A stretch of 64,000 nucleotides of DNA from NCBI GenBank assembly GCA_934593275.1, contig CAKTQE010000003.1, forward strand, positions 1 to 64,000, given 5' to 3'. Below are positions 8,500 to 16,390 of the stretch, piece after piece. The first letter of the stretch is position 1, and each line of letters starts with the position of its first letter. Under the pieces are notes generated by a model. That model saw only the letters and a program-made list of their open reading frames with translations, had not been told where the DNA came from and searched no databases. The position numbers were made by a program, and so were the translations under genes. Origin of the DNA: an uncultured Oscillospiraceae bacterium. GTDB taxonomy: Bacteria > Bacillota > Clostridia > Oscillospirales > Oscillospiraceae.

Positions 8500-8886
8500 A
8501 TGACGAAAGAGGCTTTCTTTCTTTGGGTGGAACGGGAATTTGGTGTGAAGCCGGACTATCCCTGGGAGGAGCGGAATGCGGTTTTGCGGCATGGGGACAG
8601 TCGGAAGTGGTTTGCTCTGGTGCTGGAAGTGGAGCGGTGCAAGTTGGGACTGGAAGGGCAGGGGAAGGTGGAGGTGCTGAATGTGAAGGGGGATCCCCGG
8701 ATCATTGGGAGTCTGAAAGGGCAGCCTGGGTACTTTCCTGCCTACCATATGAACAAGGAGCAGTGGGTCAGCATTCTTCTGGACGGCCCGGTGGGGGAGG
8801 GGCAGATTCAGGAGCTGTTGCGCATGAGTTTCGACCTGACTCGGGGAAAGGCCAGGGTATCGCCGCCGAAACATTCATCTTTGTAA
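8500..8886 (+). CDS. MmcQ/YjbR-family protein
   Basis: 128 residues, the usual family length. Recognisable are the N-terminal PDYPWEE and the family signature WFALVLEV near residue 47, then the VLNVKGDP and PAYHMNKEQWVSILLDG blocks of the CyaY-like fold. Family members bind DNA in some reports, but the physiological role is unsettled. The gene stands alone with its own promoter and terminator. Ribosome site AAAGGGGCGGT precedes the ATG at 8500. It separates the AT-rich island from the catabolic operon and returns to the GC-rich codon usage of the core genome. Confidence 0.88.
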   Translation: MTKEAFFLWVEREFGVKPDYPWEERNAVLRHGDSRKWFALVLEVERCKLGLEGQGKVEVLNVKGDPRIIGSLKGQPGYFPAYHMNKEQWVSILLDGPVGEGQIQELLRMSFDLTRGKARVSPPKHSSL

Positions 8887-8893
8887 TTTGAAA

Positions 8894-8930
8894 GGGTCTC
8901 CGACCGATGTGGCCGGAGGCTCTTTTTTTA
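8894..8930 (+). terminator. Terminator after the MmcQ/YjbR gene
   Basis: The stem GTCTCCGACC/GGCCGGAGGC (8896-8905 with 8911-8920, one mismatch and one G-U) is followed by TCTTTTTTT. Confidence 0.85.
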
Positions 8931-9094
8931 ATGAGGCGACTTGCAAAAATAGGTTCAAAAATGAAGTTTTCTTGGATGGGCAACGGAAATTTCTGATTGC
9001 AAAACGGCTGTTTCCTATTAGAAAACGGTTCGGTGATTTCTCACAAACGGGTGGGCCGAAAATTGTGAGTGCCTCCAAAGATGGCGTTGCATAA

Positions 9095-9123
9095 TTGACA
9101 GCATTCGACAAAAATGCTATACT
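9095..9123 (+). promoter_or_regulatory. Promoter of the iclR-type gene
   Basis: TTGACA (9095-9100), 17-base spacer, TATACT (9118-9123). Transcription would begin near 9130, just upstream of an inverted repeat at 9144-9160. The gap 8931-9094 shows no other feature. Confidence 0.85.
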
Positions 9124-9143
9124 ATTTCCAGATAAAGAAAGCT

Positions 9144-9160
9144 GTTCTCAAAGAGAGAAC
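9144..9160 (+). promoter_or_regulatory. Inverted repeat, probable operator
   Basis: GTTCTC (9144-9149) and GAGAAC (9155-9160) are perfectly inverted around five bases, lying about 14-30 bases after the predicted start of transcription. The same GAGAAC/GTTCTC half-sites recur before the transporter operon at 9961-9976, which points to autoregulation by the IclR-type protein encoded between them. Confidence 0.6.
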
Positions 9161-9177
9161 GGAGAGGAGGGGCTTTC

Positions 9178-9948
9178 ATGGAATATGAAGAGGGTGTAAA
9201 AGTCAAATCCCTGGCAAAATCCTTGGAGCTTTTGTCCTGCTTTACCTCCCAGAAGCCGGTGCTTGGGGTCACGGAAATTGCGGAGCGGTTGGGTGTTACC
9301 AAATCCAATGTCCACAATATTCTCTCCACCTTTGTGGCCATGGGCTATCTGGACCGGCTGCCGGATGGGCGGTACCAGCTGGGGTTAAAGATGTTGGAGT
9401 TCGCGTTCATCATCAACCAGAATTTGGGCTACCCCAATGCGGTGTACGACATTATGGTAGACACCGCCGGAAAAACCGGAGAGATCGTCTATTTTGGTCT
9501 TCCCTATGGGGACCGGGTTTTGTATCTGTATGTGGCCCACCCGGTGGACCGGATGGGGGTGCTTCCTTACCGGGACATCCTGGGAGAAACGGCACCATTC
9601 TACTGCACCGGCATTGGCAAGGCCATCCTCGCCCACATGCCGGAGAGCGAATGGCCCCAGCGAATCAGCAAGGAACGCCGAAAATACCAGCCCGGCACCA
9701 TCACCGATTACGATGCCATCATTGAGGAGCTGCGCACCACCCGCCAGCGGGGCTATGCCATTGACAACGGGGAACGGGAGCGGGATGTGCGCTGTGTGGG
9801 CGTCCCCATCTACAATGCCTTGGGGCAGCTGGTGGGGGGTATGAGTACCTCGGGACCCAGCATCACCATGACGGATGAAAAATTAGGAAACTGCGCCAGG
9901 ATCCTACAGACCGCCGCTATTAAAATGCGGGATAGGATCTACCGGTAA
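9178..9948 (+). CDS. IclR-family transcriptional regulator
   Basis: 256 residues. The N-terminal winged helix (about 8-70) contains the IclR pattern LGVTEIAERLGVTKSNVHNI followed by GYLDRLPDGRYQLG. The C-terminal effector domain (about 85-255) has the usual GEIVYFGLPYGDRV, APFYCTGIGKAILAHM and RGYAIDNGERERDVRCVGVPI blocks, which form the small-molecule pocket. It likely represses or activates the downstream TRAP/sugar operon in response to its substrate or an intermediate. GAACGGAGAGGAGGGGCTTTC provides the ribosome site. Inverted repeats lie on both sides of the gene, consistent with control of itself and of dctP. Confidence 0.95.
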   Translation: MEYEEGVKVKSLAKSLELLSCFTSQKPVLGVTEIAERLGVTKSNVHNILSTFVAMGYLDRLPDGRYQLGLKMLEFAFIINQNLGYPNAVYDIMVDTAGKTGEIVYFGLPYGDRVLYLYVAHPVDRMGVLPYRDILGETAPFYCTGIGKAILAHMPESEWPQRISKERRKYQPGTITDYDAIIEELRTTRQRGYAIDNGERERDVRCVGVPIYNALGQLVGGMSTSGPSITMTDEKLGNCARILQTAAIKMRDRIYR

Positions 9949-9960
9949 TCTATTGTTAGA

Positions 9961-9976
9961 AAGAGAACGTTCTCTT
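9961..9976 (+). promoter_or_regulatory. Palindromic operator before the TRAP operon
   Basis: AAGAGAACGTTCTCTT is a perfect 16-base palindrome, 13 bases after the regulator stop. It lies between a weak TTGTTA (9953-9958) and a TATAAG-like element (9979-9984), so it may sit within a promoter; spacing of these hexamers (20) is poor. It could also act as a weak terminator (stem plus TTTTT). The half-site match to 9144-9160 favours an operator. Confidence 0.55.
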
Positions 9977-10086
9977 TTTATAAGACAGCGTCGCACAACT
10001 GCGGCGGCGGACTTTGGCGGTATACGCCGGATGCTTCTGCTAAATTGTGCGTTGGTGTCAAAAAATTTTTTTGGAGGAAGAATTTT

Positions 10087-11169
10087 ATGAAACTGAGAAG
10101 AACCCTTGCTCTGTGCCTGAGCCTGATTCTCGCTCTGGGCATGCTGTCCGCCTGCGGCAGCAACACCGCAAACACTGCGACCACCGCAACCACCGCCGCC
10201 GCTGCCGATGCCCCCGCAGCCACGGAAGCTGCCGCTTCCGGTGATGTGGGCGAACCCGTCAATCTGATTTTCTCCATTGCCGCTGTTCCCACCGATGCCC
10301 ACGGTGCGGCGCAGAAGGTCTTTAAGGAAAAGCTGGAAGAGATTTCCGGCGGCAACATGACCGTTGAGTGCTACGACTCCGGCACCCTGTATGGCCAGGA
10401 CACCGAGACCGACGCCCTGATGAACGGTGACGTAGACATGATCTACTCCTCCGCTTCCTGGCTGACCGACGGCTCTCCCTGGGTCTCCATGTTCACTGCC
10501 GGTTATGTGTTCCAGAGCTACGACCACATGACCAAGGTCCTCAATGGCGACATCGGCAAGGAAGTCTTCCAGAAGATCGCTGACGAGCAGGGCATCCTGC
10601 CTCTGGGTGCGTTCTACCTGGGTACCCGTGAAATCTCCCTGTCTCAGGACAAGGCCATCAAGACCCCGGAAGATCTGAAGGGCATCAACCTGCGTATGCC
10701 CAACTCCGATGCTTGGGTGTTCCTGGGCAAGGCCATGGGTGCCAACCCCACCGCCATTGGCTTTAACGACCTGTATCTGGCTCTGCAGACCGGCACTGTA
10801 GACGGCCAGGATAACCCCCTGCCCACCGTCAAATCCGCCAAGTTCTACGAAGTCCAGAAGTCCATTTCTCTGACCAACCACCTGGTGGACTCCGTATGGC
10901 CCACCATGAACCTGAACACCTGGAACAAGCTCACCGACACCCAGAAGGGCTGGGTCATGGAAGCCATCGAGGCTGCCCGGGAAGCTTGCGACAACCAGAA
11001 CCTGAAGACCGAAAGCGAAGTTCAGGACTTCCTGAAAGAGCAGGGCCTGACCATCTACGAGGCAGACGTTGCCGCTTTTGCTGACCACGTTCTGGATGCT
11101 TACCTGAACGATCCCATCTCTGACACCTGGGATAAGGACCTGCTGGAGCAGATCAAGGCTATGGCCTAA
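10087..11169 (+). CDS. dctP: TRAP transporter solute-binding lipoprotein (DctP family)
   Basis: 360 residues. A Lys/Arg start, hydrophobic stretch and lipobox LSAC (Cys23) mark a lipoprotein, followed by an Ala/Thr-rich linker typical of Gram-positive anchors. The mature part has DctP motifs: KVFKEKLEEISGGNMTVECY, then GTREISL, and PEDLKGINLRMPNSD with the conserved arginine that grips the substrate carboxylate, then NPTAIGFNDLYLALQTGTVDGQDNP. The ligand should therefore be an organic or sugar acid. ATG 10087 has GGAGGAAGAATTTT; the frame starting at 10045 lacks a site and would spoil the signal peptide. It heads the operon with dctQ and dctM and is separated from them by a hairpin. Confidence 0.95.
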   Translation: MKLRRTLALCLSLILALGMLSACGSNTANTATTATTAAAADAPAATEAAASGDVGEPVNLIFSIAAVPTDAHGAAQKVFKEKLEEISGGNMTVECYDSGTLYGQDTETDALMNGDVDMIYSSASWLTDGSPWVSMFTAGYVFQSYDHMTKVLNGDIGKEVFQKIADEQGILPLGAFYLGTREISLSQDKAIKTPEDLKGINLRMPNSDAWVFLGKAMGANPTAIGFNDLYLALQTGTVDGQDNPLPTVKSAKFYEVQKSISLTNHLVDSVWPTMNLNTWNKLTDTQKGWVMEAIEAAREACDNQNLKTESEVQDFLKEQGLTIYEADVAAFADHVLDAYLNDPISDTWDKDLLEQIKAMA

Positions 11170-11180
11170 TTTCGTACCAG

Positions 11181-11218
11181 ATTGGGGAGATGGCAAAACA
11201 TCTCCCCAATTCTTCTTC
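11181..11218 (+). terminator. Intercistronic hairpin after dctP
   Basis: The 12-base-pair stem ATTGGGGAGATG/CATCTCCCCAAT (11181-11192 with 11199-11210) is followed by TCTTCTTC, a weak U tract. Probably partial termination or mRNA stabilisation, giving more binding protein than membrane subunits. Confidence 0.7.
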
Positions 11219-11251
11219 ATACCCCCAAATCATTTTTAAGGAGGAAGGATC

Positions 11252-11869
11252 GTGAAGTTTCTGAAAAAACTGGAATTTGGCATCCGACAGGCCGTTGAGC
11301 TGTATATTCCCGCCGTCTGCTTTGTGGTTATGTTCTGCCTGTTCTGCTATCAGATCATTGTCCGCTATATCATTAGTAAATTCACAAACCTGGTGGTACC
11401 CTGGACCACCGAAGTGGAGCAGATGTGTTTCCTGTGGATCGCGCTGCTGGGTGCCTGCTATGTGCAGCGCAACAAGGGCCACGTGGTATTCACCATGGTC
11501 TATGACGCTCTGAAACTGAAAGGCAAGGCCATTATGGCCATGTGCAGCAACATCCTGGTGGCCTTTGCCATGGCCATTACCTTTGTACCCTCTTTCCGGT
11601 ATATCTGGGGTCTGACCTCCAGAAATCAGGTCACATCCTTGCTGAAAATCCCCAAGACCCTGGTGTTCTTCCCCTATGTGATTTTCCTGTTCCTGATTTT
11701 CGCCTACAATGTTATGGATATTTACGAGGACATTATGGTATTGAAAGGGGACGAATACTATACCAAGAAGCTCCAGAGAGAGTCCATGTCCGAGGCCGAT
11801 CTGGCCATTGAAACCATGAAGCAGCAGATGGCCGAAATGGAAGCTGCTGACAAAGCCAAGGAGGATTGA
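11252..11869 (+). CDS. dctQ: TRAP transporter small membrane subunit (DctQ)
   Basis: 205 residues with four predicted helices (about 13-35, 57-75, 93-113, 130-152) and the DctQ signature WTTEVEQMCFLWIALLGACY near residue 50, followed by a conserved RNKGHV motif. The tail of about 40 residues is Glu/Met-rich, cytoplasmic and longer than in most DctQ proteins. It starts with GTG preceded by AAGGAGGAAGGATC. DctQ pairs with DctM in the membrane to drive sodium-coupled uptake of the ligand delivered by DctP. The next gene begins three bases after its stop. Confidence 0.93.
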   Translation: MKFLKKLEFGIRQAVELYIPAVCFVVMFCLFCYQIIVRYIISKFTNLVVPWTTEVEQMCFLWIALLGACYVQRNKGHVVFTMVYDALKLKGKAIMAMCSNILVAFAMAITFVPSFRYIWGLTSRNQVTSLLKIPKTLVFFPYVIFLFLIFAYNVMDIYEDIMVLKGDEYYTKKLQRESMSEADLAIETMKQQMAEMEAADKAKED

Positions 11870-11872
11870 GCC

Positions 11873-13213
11873 ATGGCTGGATACTTACCCCTGATCGTCT
11901 TTGTGGCGTTTTTTGTTCTGATGTTTATCATCCGTATGCCCATTCCCACCGGCATGATCGTGGCCTGTGCCATGTATTTCCTGGTTGACGGCCTGTGCAA
12001 GGGCTATGGATTTGGGGATATGGTCATGGGAAACGCGGGCCAGCTGCATTTGATCGCCCAAAAGACCATTGAAGCCATATTTACAAACGGTACCATTGTT
12101 GCCGTACCCCTGTTTATTTTTGCCGCGAACCTGATGAATTCCTCCACCGTGACGGACTATATTTTTGGCTTCTGTGACGGTCTGGTAGGCCGCTTCCGTG
12201 GCGGCATGGCCCATGTAAACGTGCTGTGTTCCCTGGTGTTCTCCGGCATGACCGGTTCCGCCATTGCCGATGCCACCGGTATCGGCACCATGGAGATCGA
12301 AGTGATGAAAAAGCAGGGTTATGACGATGACTTCTCCTGCGCCATCACCGCCGCCTCCGCCACCATCGGTCCCATTTTCCCGCCCTCCATTCCCATGGTG
12401 GTCTACGCCATGCTGACCGGCGCGTCCGTAGGTGCCCTGTTTATGGGCGGCATGGTACCCGGCATTCTGCTGGCTGTATTCCTGGGCATTTACATTGTCT
12501 TTATCGCCCACAAGCGCAATTACCCCCGGTCGGAGCCGGTGGCCATCAAGGCATACCTCAAGTTCCTGTTGAAAGCCATCTGGGCGTTGCTGACCCCCGT
12601 CATCCTGCTGGGCTGCATCTACTCCGGCATCACCACCCCCACCGAGGCCGGTGCCATTGCAGGACTGTATACCATTCTGGTTTCCGTGCTGATTTATAAG
12701 ACCATGGGCTGGAAAGAGCTGAAAAAGGTCCTGTTCGATACCGTTAAGGGTACCGGCGGCGTGACCATTATGATCGGTGCCGCCTCTGCCATTTCTTTCA
12801 TTTTCGCCAAAGAGGGCCTGGGCGTGACCATCGGCAATTGGCTGCTGAGCCTGTGCCACAGCCAGTGGACCTTCCTGCTGCTGACCAACGTTGTGGTGCT
12901 GATTCTGGGTATGTTTATCGATACCTCCGTCATTCAGCTGGTGATGATCCCCATTCTGTGGCCCGTGGCCCAGCAGCTGGGTATCAACGTCATCCACTTT
13001 GGCCTGGTGTTCACCTTTAATACCATGCTGGGCCTGTCCACCCCGCCTTTCGGTATGCTGCTGTTCATCACTTCCAGCACATCCGGCACCCCCTTGAAGA
13101 ACGTCATCAAGGAGATCATGCCCATGATCGTTGTCATGCTGCTGGAGCTGCTGCTCATCACCTTTATTCCCAATGTGGTCCTGTTCCTGCCCAAGATGTT
13201 CGGCATGATGTAA
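11873..13213 (+). CDS. dctM: TRAP transporter large permease subunit (DctM)
   Basis: 446 residues, the standard DctM length, with about eleven to twelve hydrophobic segments. Typical blocks include MPIPTGM, VPLFIFAANLMN, GMAHVNVLCSLVFSGMTGSAIADATGIG, here noted as GMTGSAIADATGIGT, then GPIFPPSIPMV and the second-half TPTEAGAIAGLY. The paired GSAxAD- and PTExG-type loops hold the sodium and substrate sites in this family. The gene is fused in expression with dctQ (stop to start three bases). Together with dctP it completes a tripartite importer. Confidence 0.95.
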   Translation: MAGYLPLIVFVAFFVLMFIIRMPIPTGMIVACAMYFLVDGLCKGYGFGDMVMGNAGQLHLIAQKTIEAIFTNGTIVAVPLFIFAANLMNSSTVTDYIFGFCDGLVGRFRGGMAHVNVLCSLVFSGMTGSAIADATGIGTMEIEVMKKQGYDDDFSCAITAASATIGPIFPPSIPMVVYAMLTGASVGALFMGGMVPGILLAVFLGIYIVFIAHKRNYPRSEPVAIKAYLKFLLKAIWALLTPVILLGCIYSGITTPTEAGAIAGLYTILVSVLIYKTMGWKELKKVLFDTVKGTGGVTIMIGAASAISFIFAKEGLGVTIGNWLLSLCHSQWTFLLLTNVVVLILGMFIDTSVIQLVMIPILWPVAQQLGINVIHFGLVFTFNTMLGLSTPPFGMLLFITSSTSGTPLKNVIKEIMPMIVVMLLELLLITFIPNVVLFLPKMFGMM

Positions 13214-13226
13214 TGTCCGCTCCTTA

Positions 13227-13251
13227 CCACCGGGCCGAAAAGGCCCGGTGG
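13227..13251 (+). other. Intercistronic hairpin between dctM and the lyase gene
   Basis: CCACCGGGCC (13227-13236) pairs with GGCCCGGTGG (13242-13251) around GAAAA, with no U run after it. It is likely an mRNA-stabilising or processing hairpin rather than a full terminator. Confidence 0.6.
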
Positions 13252-13303
13252 CGGGAACGTCAGATACAATTTTTTACCCACGAATCAAAAAGGAGAAATT
13301 ATT

Positions 13304-14230
13304 ATGGCATTTTCTATCAATCCCGGTATCTGGCCTGTGATGATCACCCCCTGGACCGAGGACAACAAGCCGGATTTCAAGGCCATCAAGGGCCTGGTTG
13401 ACTGGTATGTGGAAAAGGGCTGCACCGGTATTTTTGCCGTTTGCCAGTCCAGTGAAATGGCTTACCTGACCCCTCAGGAGAAGCTGGACATTGCCAAGGC
13501 CACTGCTGACGCAGTAGATGGCCGGATCCAGGTGGTGGCCTCCGGCCATACCGCCGATGACAAGGCGACCCAGTTCAAGGAACTTGAGGACATGATGCAG
13601 ATCAAGGGCATCGACGCGTATGTGCTGGTTTCCAACCGTCTGGACCAGAAAAACGAGGGCGAGGCTGTTTTTGAGGCCAACGCCCAGGAGATTTTTGACC
13701 GCTATCCCGAAATCGACTTTGGCATTTACGAGTGTCCCATGCCCTGGAAGCGTCTGGTGACCACGGAGTTCCTGCGCCACGCCGGAGAGCAGGGCCGCAT
13801 GGTATTCCTGAAAGACACCTGCTGCGATTATGAGCTGGTGCGGGAGCGTCAGGCTGCCGTCAATGGCACCCCCTTGAAGATTTACAATGCCAACGCCCAG
13901 TCCTGGTTTGACAGCTGCTGCCACGGCGCGGCGGGCTACAGCGGCGTGATGGCAAACTTCCACCCGGATCTGTACAAGTGGGCCTTTGACCACAAGGATA
14001 CGGACTATGAAAAGGCCCGTCTGGTAGCGGATTTCCTGACTGCTGCCGCCATGATTGAAATGCGGATCTATCCCTGCAACGCCAAGTATTATCAGCAGAA
14101 GTACGCCGTCCCCATGTCCACCTTTGCCCGCAGTGCGGACCGGGCCAAGCTGGATAAAAACGCCATGGGCGAGGTGGAGAGCCTGCGGCATCTGGAAGAA
14201 TACGTTCGCCAGCAGATCGGCCTGAAATAA
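13304..14230 (+). CDS. DapA/NanA-superfamily Schiff-base lyase, atypical active site
   Basis: 308 residues, a TIM-barrel aldolase/dehydratase of the dihydrodipicolinate synthase-N-acetylneuraminate lyase superfamily. Schiff-base Lys170 is in VFLKDT and the catalytic tyrosine is Tyr142 in IYECP. The carboxylate-binding GTTGE or GSTGE loop is replaced by CQSSE (residues 47-51), so it is neither a standard DapA nor NanA. It probably cleaves or dehydrates a 2-keto acid or sugar acid brought in by the adjacent TRAP transporter. AAAGGAGAAATTATT precedes the ATG. Kinase, SIS isomerase and RbsD/FucU genes follow in the same direction. The exact substrate cannot be read from the sequence. Confidence 0.88.
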   Translation: MAFSINPGIWPVMITPWTEDNKPDFKAIKGLVDWYVEKGCTGIFAVCQSSEMAYLTPQEKLDIAKATADAVDGRIQVVASGHTADDKATQFKELEDMMQIKGIDAYVLVSNRLDQKNEGEAVFEANAQEIFDRYPEIDFGIYECPMPWKRLVTTEFLRHAGEQGRMVFLKDTCCDYELVRERQAAVNGTPLKIYNANAQSWFDSCCHGAAGYSGVMANFHPDLYKWAFDHKDTDYEKARLVADFLTAAAMIEMRIYPCNAKYYQQKYAVPMSTFARSADRAKLDKNAMGEVESLRHLEEYVRQQIGLK

Positions 14231-14249
14231 CCGGAGGGAGGCATTTTTG

Positions 14250-15245
14250 ATGCTGAGAAAACCCAAAATTCTGGTGGTTGGCAGCTTTATGATGGACCTG
14301 ATCGCCTCCACCAGCCGCGCGCCCAAGGAGGGGGAGACCGTCATCGGTATGAGCTTCCGCACGGCCCCCGGCGGCAAGGGTGCCAACCAGGCAGTCCAGT
14401 GCGCCCGGTTGGGTGCGGATGTGACCATGGTTGGCCGGGTGGGCAACGATGCCTTTGGCACCATCCTGCAAAACGCCGTGAAGGATGCGGGCATTGATGT
14501 ATCCCATGTGACCGTTGACCCCCAGGAGTCCTCCGGCGTGGGCCACATCACCCTGGAAGTGACGGAGCATAACGCCAAAAACCGGATCACCGTCTGCCCC
14601 GGTGCCAACTTCACCATGAAAGAAGAGCATATTGCCTGGCTCAAAGATGCCATCGGCCAATATGACATGGTGATCATGCAGTTGGAGCTGCCCATGGACA
14701 TTGTAAAGACCGTGGCCCGTTGGGCCAAAGAGTCCGGTGTTCCCGTGATGCTGAACCCGGCTCCCGCGGCGGCACTGTCGGATGATCTGCTGTCCTGTGT
14801 CACCTATCTGTCCCCCAACGAGCATGAGGCGGCCCTGATGGCCGGCCATGAGATCGATGTGTCAGAGGGCATCAACATGGAGGATGTAAAAGCCGTGGCG
14901 GGCTGGTTTGAGGACCGGGGCGTCCGGAAGCTGATCATCACCATGGGTGAAAACGGCTCCGTTGTGGCGACCCGTGATTCCGTCAGCCATACCGACGTGG
15001 TGCGTATGCCCCATGTTGCCGATACCACCGCCGCCGGTGACTCCTTTGTGGCGGCGTTCTGCACCGGCCTGACGGCGGGATTGCCTGAACACCAGGCCCT
15101 GGCCTTTGCCAGCCACACCGCCGCCATTACGGTATCCCGTATGGGTGCCATTCCCAGCTTGCCCACCGTATCCGAGGTTCAGGCCTTGCTCCGGGAGCGG
15201 AGCTATGTCGGCTTTGACGCTGGGGAACTGGATGCCCTGAAATAA
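14250..15245 (+). CDS. PfkB-family sugar kinase, ribokinase-like
   Basis: 331 residues. The N-terminal PfkB signature APGGKGANQA (39-48) and the C-terminal DTTAAGDSF (258-266) with catalytic Asp264 are both intact; in place of GAGD it has AAGD. The family phosphorylates a sugar hydroxyl with ATP. LSPNEHEA near residue 187 and TMGENGSV near 231 complete the ATP site. ATG 14250 has GGAGGGAGGCATTTTTG before it; a TTG three bases upstream is less likely. Position between the lyase and SIS genes suggests it phosphorylates the sugar or sugar-like cleavage product before isomerisation. Ribokinase, or a ketodeoxy-sugar kinase, are both possible. Confidence 0.92.
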   Translation: MLRKPKILVVGSFMMDLIASTSRAPKEGETVIGMSFRTAPGGKGANQAVQCARLGADVTMVGRVGNDAFGTILQNAVKDAGIDVSHVTVDPQESSGVGHITLEVTEHNAKNRITVCPGANFTMKEEHIAWLKDAIGQYDMVIMQLELPMDIVKTVARWAKESGVPVMLNPAPAAALSDDLLSCVTYLSPNEHEAALMAGHEIDVSEGINMEDVKAVAGWFEDRGVRKLIITMGENGSVVATRDSVSHTDVVRMPHVADTTAAGDSFVAAFCTGLTAGLPEHQALAFASHTAAITVSRMGAIPSLPTVSEVQALLRERSYVGFDAGELDALK

Positions 15246-15251
15246 CGCTTT

Positions 15252-15276
15252 GCAGCCCCGGCAGGGCCGGGGCTGC
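15252..15276 (+). other. Intercistronic hairpin
   Basis: GCAGCCCCGGC and GCCGGGGCTGC (15252-15262, 15266-15276) form an 11-base-pair stem with a 3-base loop between the kinase and SIS genes, followed only by TTCT. Likely mRNA processing or partial termination. Confidence 0.6.
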
Positions 15277-15299
15277 TTCTATCGGAAAGGAGAAATTTT

Positions 15300-15914
15300 A
15301 TGCTGAAACCAGAAAGCAACCAGGCGGTAGAGAACTTTTTCTCCGCCGTAGACCGGGAATTCAATGCCTTTCTGCATGACCGGAACCCCCAGGAGTATCA
15401 GGCCGCCGCGGACCTGATTTTGGAGGCCCAGGCCCAGGGCGGGCGCATTCATGTTACCGGCATTGGCAAGTGCAGTCACGTGGCGACCTATGTGGCTTCT
15501 CTGATGTCCTCCACCGGCAACCCCGCCTATTATCTGCATGGCACCGAGGCGGTTCATGGCTCCTGCGGCCAGCTGGTGGCGGGGGATGTGGTTATTGCCA
15601 TTTCCAATTCCGGAGAGACCGGAGAACTGAAATCCACCGTTCTGGCGGTGAAAAACAACGGCTGTAAGACCATCGGCGTTTCCGGCAATCCGGAGAGCTG
15701 GTTGGCCAAGAATACGGATGCCTTTCTTTTTGCCGGTGTCCATGCCGAGGGCGGCCCTCTGAACCGTGCACCCCGAAACTCTGTTTTGGCGGAGCTTTTG
15801 ACGCTGCAAGCCCTTTCTGTGGCACTGCAAGCGGAAAAGGACTGGGACCCTGTTCGCTATGTCCGCTGCCATCCCGGCGGAGCCTTGGGCGCGCTGCGTG
15901 AGGGCGAAAAGTAA
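15300..15914 (+). CDS. SIS-domain sugar-phosphate isomerase, KpsF/GutQ-like without CBS domains
   Basis: 204 residues, a single SIS domain. Motifs are HVTGIGKCSHVATYVASLMSSTG (nucleotide/sugar-phosphate loop; quoted in part as TGIGKCSHVA), HGTEAVHGSCG, AISNSGETGEL and the C-terminal HPGGALG. They match arabinose-5-phosphate isomerases (KdsD, GutQ, KpsF), but the two C-terminal CBS domains are missing and the usual H-GDLG is HGSCG. It likely interconverts a ketose and aldose phosphate in the pathway. The ATG at 15300 follows GAAAGGAGAAATTTT, and the next gene starts 13 bases after its stop. Hexulose-phosphate isomerase activity is an alternative. Confidence 0.88.
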   Translation: MLKPESNQAVENFFSAVDREFNAFLHDRNPQEYQAAADLILEAQAQGGRIHVTGIGKCSHVATYVASLMSSTGNPAYYLHGTEAVHGSCGQLVAGDVVIAISNSGETGELKSTVLAVKNNGCKTIGVSGNPESWLAKNTDAFLFAGVHAEGGPLNRAPRNSVLAELLTLQALSVALQAEKDWDPVRYVRCHPGGALGALREGEK

Positions 15915-15927
15915 GGAGGAATAACAG

Positions 15928-16335
15928 ATGCTTACCGGAAAACTGATTCATCCCCAGTTGATTTCCGCTCTATCCTACTGCGGCCACGGGGACAAGATTC
16001 TGATTGCTGACGGCAACTACCCCCTGGAGGGCAAAACCAATGGGGCAGAGCTGATCTACTTGGGCCTGACCCCTGGGCTGCCCCAGGTGACGGATGTGTT
16101 GGAGGCCATTCTCAGTGCTGCCAATGTGGAAAGTGCCGCCGTTATGGAGCCGGGGGACGGAACCACCCCGGAGATTTTTGGCACCTTTGAAAACATGCTC
16201 GGCGGCATGTCCCTCCAAAAGCTGGGCCGGTATGAATTCTATGATGCCTGCTGCGAGCCGACGGTCCGCATCGCCATTTCCACCGGCGAAAAGAGAACCT
16301 TTGCCAATATTCTCCTGACCGTAGGCGTAGCCTAA
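15928..16335 (+). CDS. RbsD/FucU-family mutarotase
   Basis: 135 residues. It begins MLTGKLIHPQLISAL and contains the catalytic GHGD motif with His20 and Asp22, then ADGNYP, as in RbsD and FucU. These enzymes speed the interconversion of pyranose/furanose or alpha/beta forms of imported sugars so that kinase or isomerase receives the right anomer. It is the last gene of the operon, 13 bases after the SIS gene, with TAAGGAGGAATAACAG as ribosome site. Its presence argues that a sugar with a free anomeric carbon passes through the pathway, alongside the acidic ligand implied by the TRAP system. Confidence 0.93.
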   Translation: MLTGKLIHPQLISALSYCGHGDKILIADGNYPLEGKTNGAELIYLGLTPGLPQVTDVLEAILSAANVESAAVMEPGDGTTPEIFGTFENMLGGMSLQKLGRYEFYDACCEPTVRIAISTGEKRTFANILLTVGVA

Positions 16336-16350
16336 CCCTAAGATGAAGAA

Positions 16351-16384
16351 CCCCCACATGAAACATCGGCGTTTCATGTGGGGG
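16351..16384. terminator. Bidirectional terminator between convergent genes
   Basis: The 14-base-pair stem CCCCCACATGAAAC/GTTTCATGTGGGGG (16351-16364 with 16371-16384) lies between the mutarotase stop and the aldo-keto reductase stop. T-rich sequence follows on the minus strand (TTCTTCATCTT) and weakly on the plus strand. Confidence 0.85.
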
Positions 16385-16390
16385 AAAACT

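Noticed and set aside
9961..9983. The palindrome after the IclR gene as its terminator
   Set aside because: It has no loop and its half-sites match the operator-like repeat at 9144-9160, so an operator is favoured, although weak termination cannot be excluded.
9904..11220. A 438-codon minus-strand frame opposite dctP
   Set aside because: Shadow of dctP: low-complexity Gly/Gln/His composition from third-position GC bias and no start context.
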